DNA from: XYD12-FULL-36-8 sp964613805
GTDB lineage: Bacteria > Bacteroidota > Ignavibacteria > Ignavibacteriales > Ignavibacteriaceae
Direction of reading: 5' to 3'
DNA length: 64,000 nucleotides
Assembly (NCBI GenBank): GCA_964613805.1
Contig: CAZTJF010000019.1
Location: forward strand, 22,716 to 86,715
Part shown: positions 62,133 through 64,000 of the stretch, one piece after another
Layout: every line of letters starts with the position of its first letter
Position numbering within the stretch: position 1 is the first letter of the stretch
Translations under genes and position numbers: made by a program
Notes under the pieces: generated by a model
Database searches by the model: none
What the model saw: the letters and a program-made list of their open reading frames with translations, nothing else
Told to the model about the DNA's origin: nothing

Positions 62133-63215
62133 ATGCAAATAGGAATTGTCGGACTTCCTTTTTCTGGAAAGACCACATTATTTCAAACTATAACAAAAAC
62201 ACTGCTTGATACTTCACATCTATCCCGCCCGGATACTCATCTGGCTGTTATCAAAGTTCCCGACTCACGATTGGATAAGTTAACGGAGATATTCAATCCT
62301 AAAAAGAAAGTAAATGCAGCGATTGAGTTTATTGATGTTGCCGGATTAAAATCAGATGAATCAGGCTCAGTAAAGTTTTCGAGTAACTTTCTTGCAAATG
62401 TTAAAAATAATGACGCTTTAATTCTCGTAGTAAGATTATTCAAAGACGAGTCGGTTGTTCATCCCAATGGATCAATTGAAATGATGCGTGATATAAATTT
62501 ATTTGAAACCGAGTTTATCCTTTCTGATTTGGGAATTGTTGAAAAACGCATTGAGAATTTGAAAAAGCAGATACTTAAAACTCAAGATGACATGATGAAA
62601 CGCGAAATTGTTTTATTAGAAAAATGCAATGCTCATCTTCAAAATGAGAAGCCGCTGCGTGATCTTGAATTAAACAAAGAAGAATTGGCAATATTAAAAA
62701 CCTATCAATTGCTTTCAGCTAAACCATTATTGATAGCATTGAACTGTGATGAAACCCAAGCGGCAGAAAAGGATGCTTACTTAGATAAGCTTGTTAGAAC
62801 TAAAATTGGAAAACATTCGAAATCATTAGCATTCTTCGGAAAGATTGAATTTGAAATGTCAGAACTTTCTGAAGATGATGCAAAAATGTTCATGTCTGAA
62901 TTTGGAATAAGTGAATCAGCGCTAAATGGAATTATAAGAGAAGCTTATTCGCTCTTAGGGCTTCAATCCTTTTTCACAGTAGGTGAGGATGAATGCAGAG
63001 CATGGACAATTAGAAAAGGAATGAATGCACAAGAAGCCGCAGGAGAAATTCACACAGATTTTTTCAATAAGTTCATTCGTGCTGAAGTAGTTGGTTACGA
63101 CGATTTTATTAAATGCGGTTCATTCGCCAAGGCAAAAGAAATCGGTGTCTGGCGTTTAGAGGGTAAAGAGTATATTGTGAAAGACGGTGATATTATTTCT
63201 GTGAGGCACAGTTAA
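62133..63215 (+). CDS. Divergent YchF/Obg-family GTPase or ATPase with TGS domain
   Basis: A 360-aa protein, similar in length to YchF (363). The P-loop GLPFSGKTTLF differs from the usual GLPNVGKSTLF. G3 is DVAGLKSDESGS instead of DIAGLVKGASKGEGL. The N-C-D-E (ALNCDETQ) agrees with YchF's unusual NxxE. The C-terminal TGS part (FFTVGEDECRAWTIRKGM, then QEAAGEIHTDFFNKFIRAE, YDDFI, VKDGDIISV) is conserved. Switch I and the post-G3 loop are the most changed. It may be a paralog of canonical YchF; a canonical copy elsewhere in the genome cannot be seen. Confidence 0.85.
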   Translation: MQIGIVGLPFSGKTTLFQTITKTLLDTSHLSRPDTHLAVIKVPDSRLDKLTEIFNPKKKVNAAIEFIDVAGLKSDESGSVKFSSNFLANVKNNDALILVVRLFKDESVVHPNGSIEMMRDINLFETEFILSDLGIVEKRIENLKKQILKTQDDMMKREIVLLEKCNAHLQNEKPLRDLELNKEELAILKTYQLLSAKPLLIALNCDETQAAEKDAYLDKLVRTKIGKHSKSLAFFGKIEFEMSELSEDDAKMFMSEFGISESALNGIIREAYSLLGLQSFFTVGEDECRAWTIRKGMNAQEAAGEIHTDFFNKFIRAEVVGYDDFIKCGSFAKAKEIGVWRLEGKEYIVKDGDIISVRHS

Positions 63216-63256
63216 GTAGCCACGATATTTAGGGTTTGCCGTGTCGTTCAGAGAAA

Positions 63257-63364
63257 GTCATTGCGAGCGAAATGAAATGGGGCGAAGCAATCCAAAATTA
63301 AGTTTTTACTACAAATTGGGGATTGCTTCGTTCTCCCAAAACCATTGGGAGAACTCGCAATGAC
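63257..63364. repeat. Palindromic intergenic element with nested inverted repeats
   Basis: GTCATTGCGAG (63257-63267) is an inverted copy of CTCGCAATGAC (63354-63364), 11 of 11 pairs. CGAAGCAATCC (63283-63293) pairs with GGATTGCTTCG (63320-63330), and inside the right half GTTCTCCCAA (63330-63339) pairs with TTGGGAGAAC (63345-63354). The unit is 108 bp. It resembles the ATTGCGAG/GAAGCAATC dispersed repeats I recall from several phyla. No gene inside. It lies between the YchF-like gene and a small unknown gene. Confidence 0.75.
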
Positions 63365-63373
63365 TACACTCGG

Positions 63374-63688
63374 CTATTCATAATAATTTATTTTACAACC
63401 GCAGCCATCCCACATCTTATCGTAAATTTCCATACGCTCGTTGACCAATTTCATGGCATCAGCTTCAGTTTCAAATCGCCGAATCAATATATCACCCAAA
63501 TTAGTTTTTTCCTGCAATAATAAATTACCATTCAATTTTAGAATTCTGATAAAGTCACGAAGACGAGTATCTTGCTCAAAGATAATTTGGGAAGTTTGAA
63601 AAAGTTCATTTAATTCGGTTTCTGAAATTACATGATATTGCTTATTCCAAAATGACTCTTGCAAAATATTTTTATTTGTTGGATTCAT
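63374..63688 (-). CDS. Small hypothetical protein ending in CGC motif
   Basis: A 104-aa protein from the ATG at 63686-63688; a TTG 18 codons upstream is in frame, but it lies just before the terminator hairpin of the previous transcript. The family is not recognised. It has no signal or membrane segment, is rich in Asn, Glu and Leu, and ends with DKMWDGCGCKINYYE. The two cysteines (CGC) near the end could bind metal or form a disulfide. No clear Shine-Dalgarno sequence precedes it. Confidence 0.55.
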   Translation of the reverse strand: MNPTNKNILQESFWNKQYHVISETELNELFQTSQIIFEQDTRLRDFIRILKLNGNLLLQEKTNLGDILIRRFETEADAMKLVNERMEIYDKMWDGCGCKINYYE

Positions 63689-63740
63689 ATCGCAGTATAT
63701 TGTTATGATTAGATTCGGTAGGTTCAAACCAGTTTCAAAC

Positions 63741-63793
63741 AAAAAAGCTATGCCAGATTTTAGTTGCTAAAGTTCCAACAATCTGGCATAGCT
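63741..63793 (-). terminator. Rho-independent terminator after T9SS cargo gene
   Basis: AGCTATGCCAGATT (63746-63759) pairs with AATCTGGCATAGCT (63780-63793), 14 bp perfect, with a 20-nt loop. On the minus strand it is followed by six T residues (plus-strand A-tract 63741-63746). It ends the transcript of the T9SS cargo gene that stops at 63816. Confidence 0.88.
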
Positions 63794-63815
63794 AATTTAT
63801 AATACTAAATTAGGT

Positions 63816-64000
63816 CTACTTTGTGAGCATCAACTTCTTAACTTGTACAAAATTCTTTTCTGTTTGGTTTTGTGCTGTCATTCTGTATATGTAAACACCG
63901 CTTGCTAAGTTCATTGCACTTGCATTTATGTCGGCTGTGTAATATCCAGCACTGAGTTCTGTGTTGATAAGTGTCGCTACTTTCTCTCCAGTGATTCCGT
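63816..64000 (-). CDS. T9SS C-terminal sorting domain of a secreted protein, cut by right edge
   Basis: The reverse strand gives about 61 residues ending in a stop at 63816-63818. The reading is ITGEKVATLINTELSAGYYT, then ASGVYIYRMTAQN and a basic end VKKLMLTK: a type A T9SS sorting domain, which directs the protein through the outer membrane. The catalytic or binding part is outside the window. A strong hairpin terminator follows 23 nt downstream. Confidence 0.92.
   Translation of the reverse strand, partial: GITGEKVATLINTELSAGYYTADINASAMNLASGVYIYRMTAQNQTEKNFVQVKKLMLTK

Noticed and set aside
63257..63364. Palindromic element considered as an insertion sequence remnant
   Set aside because: No transposase reading frame or target duplication is visible; it is kept as a dispersed repeat only.

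Overview
The window looks like a chromosomal segment of an uncultured or cultured member of the Ignavibacteria (Bacteroidota/Chlorobi lineage). The reasons are AT-rich DNA, type IX secretion (T9SS) C-terminal sorting domains of the PNPFNPST kind, PorV-like and GWxTD proteins, a TonB-dependent receptor with a carboxypeptidase-regulatory-like domain, a DUF3098-like small membrane protein, split ATP synthase genes, and promoters of the Bacteroidota type (TTG-N19-TAnnTTTG). Almost everything is on the minus strand. Only four genes (50938-52901 and 62133-63215) are on the plus strand. No tRNA, rRNA, CRISPR array, transposase or prophage gene was seen.

Layout by position, read leftwards on the minus strand. 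(1) 11727 to 1 is one nearly gap-free gene string: lpxL-like acyltransferase, GT9 heptosyltransferase, tsaC/Sua5, M23 peptidase, bactofilin, atpZ, an AtpI-like protein, atpB-E-F-H-A-G, ffh, rpsP, khpA and rimM (cut by the left edge). (2) 23924-11943 holds the secretion and outer-membrane block: a 959-aa secreted protein with a T9SS tail and its own terminator, then TonB-dependent receptor, 1167-aa T9SS protein and PorV-like protein ending at a terminator, then a GWxTD protein. (3) 28609-24135 holds enoyl-ACP reductase-like SDR, trxA, a TMTC-like membrane/TPR protein and serA. (4) 32241-28777 is dnaE. (5) 35652-32440 is ybgC-like thioesterase, nadC, flippase and dut. (6) 50363-35793 is a polysaccharide cluster (Wzz, Wzy, Wzx, methyltransferase, several glycosyltransferases, wecB, an intact polyprenyl-phosphate sugar transferase, a Dpm1-like transferase, and a GT2 fused to a broken sugar transferase) ending with accA and a palindromic hairpin.

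(7) 50364-51780 is the most unusual stretch. A perfect-consensus plus-strand promoter starts a leader of about 200 nt with a 12-bp terminator hairpin and a competing pairing. It is followed by an unrecognised 82-aa gene, a compact structured RNA candidate with its own promoter-like boxes, a DUF3098-like gene and dprA. (8) 53864-56481 holds a methyltransferase, rarA, an FtsB/DivIC-like gene and ddl. (9) 59238-56638 holds metF, a Gfo/Idh/MocA oxidoreductase and a class II aldolase. (10) 59239-59556 is a small cluster of degenerate GTCCC/GGGAC palindromes. (11) 59557-64000 holds a penicillin-acylase-family enzyme, a divergent YchF-like GTPase, a 108-bp palindromic repeat, a small unknown gene, and the C-terminal end of another T9SS cargo protein cut by the right edge.

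Taken together, the window covers envelope building (lipid A, LPS core, peptidoglycan ligase and hydrolase, bactofilin, exopolysaccharide), T9SS export to the surface, energy conversion, and housekeeping functions in translation and replication. The best candidate for something not yet described is the leader/terminator arrangement and the structured RNA around the 82-aa gene at 50.7-51.3 kb.
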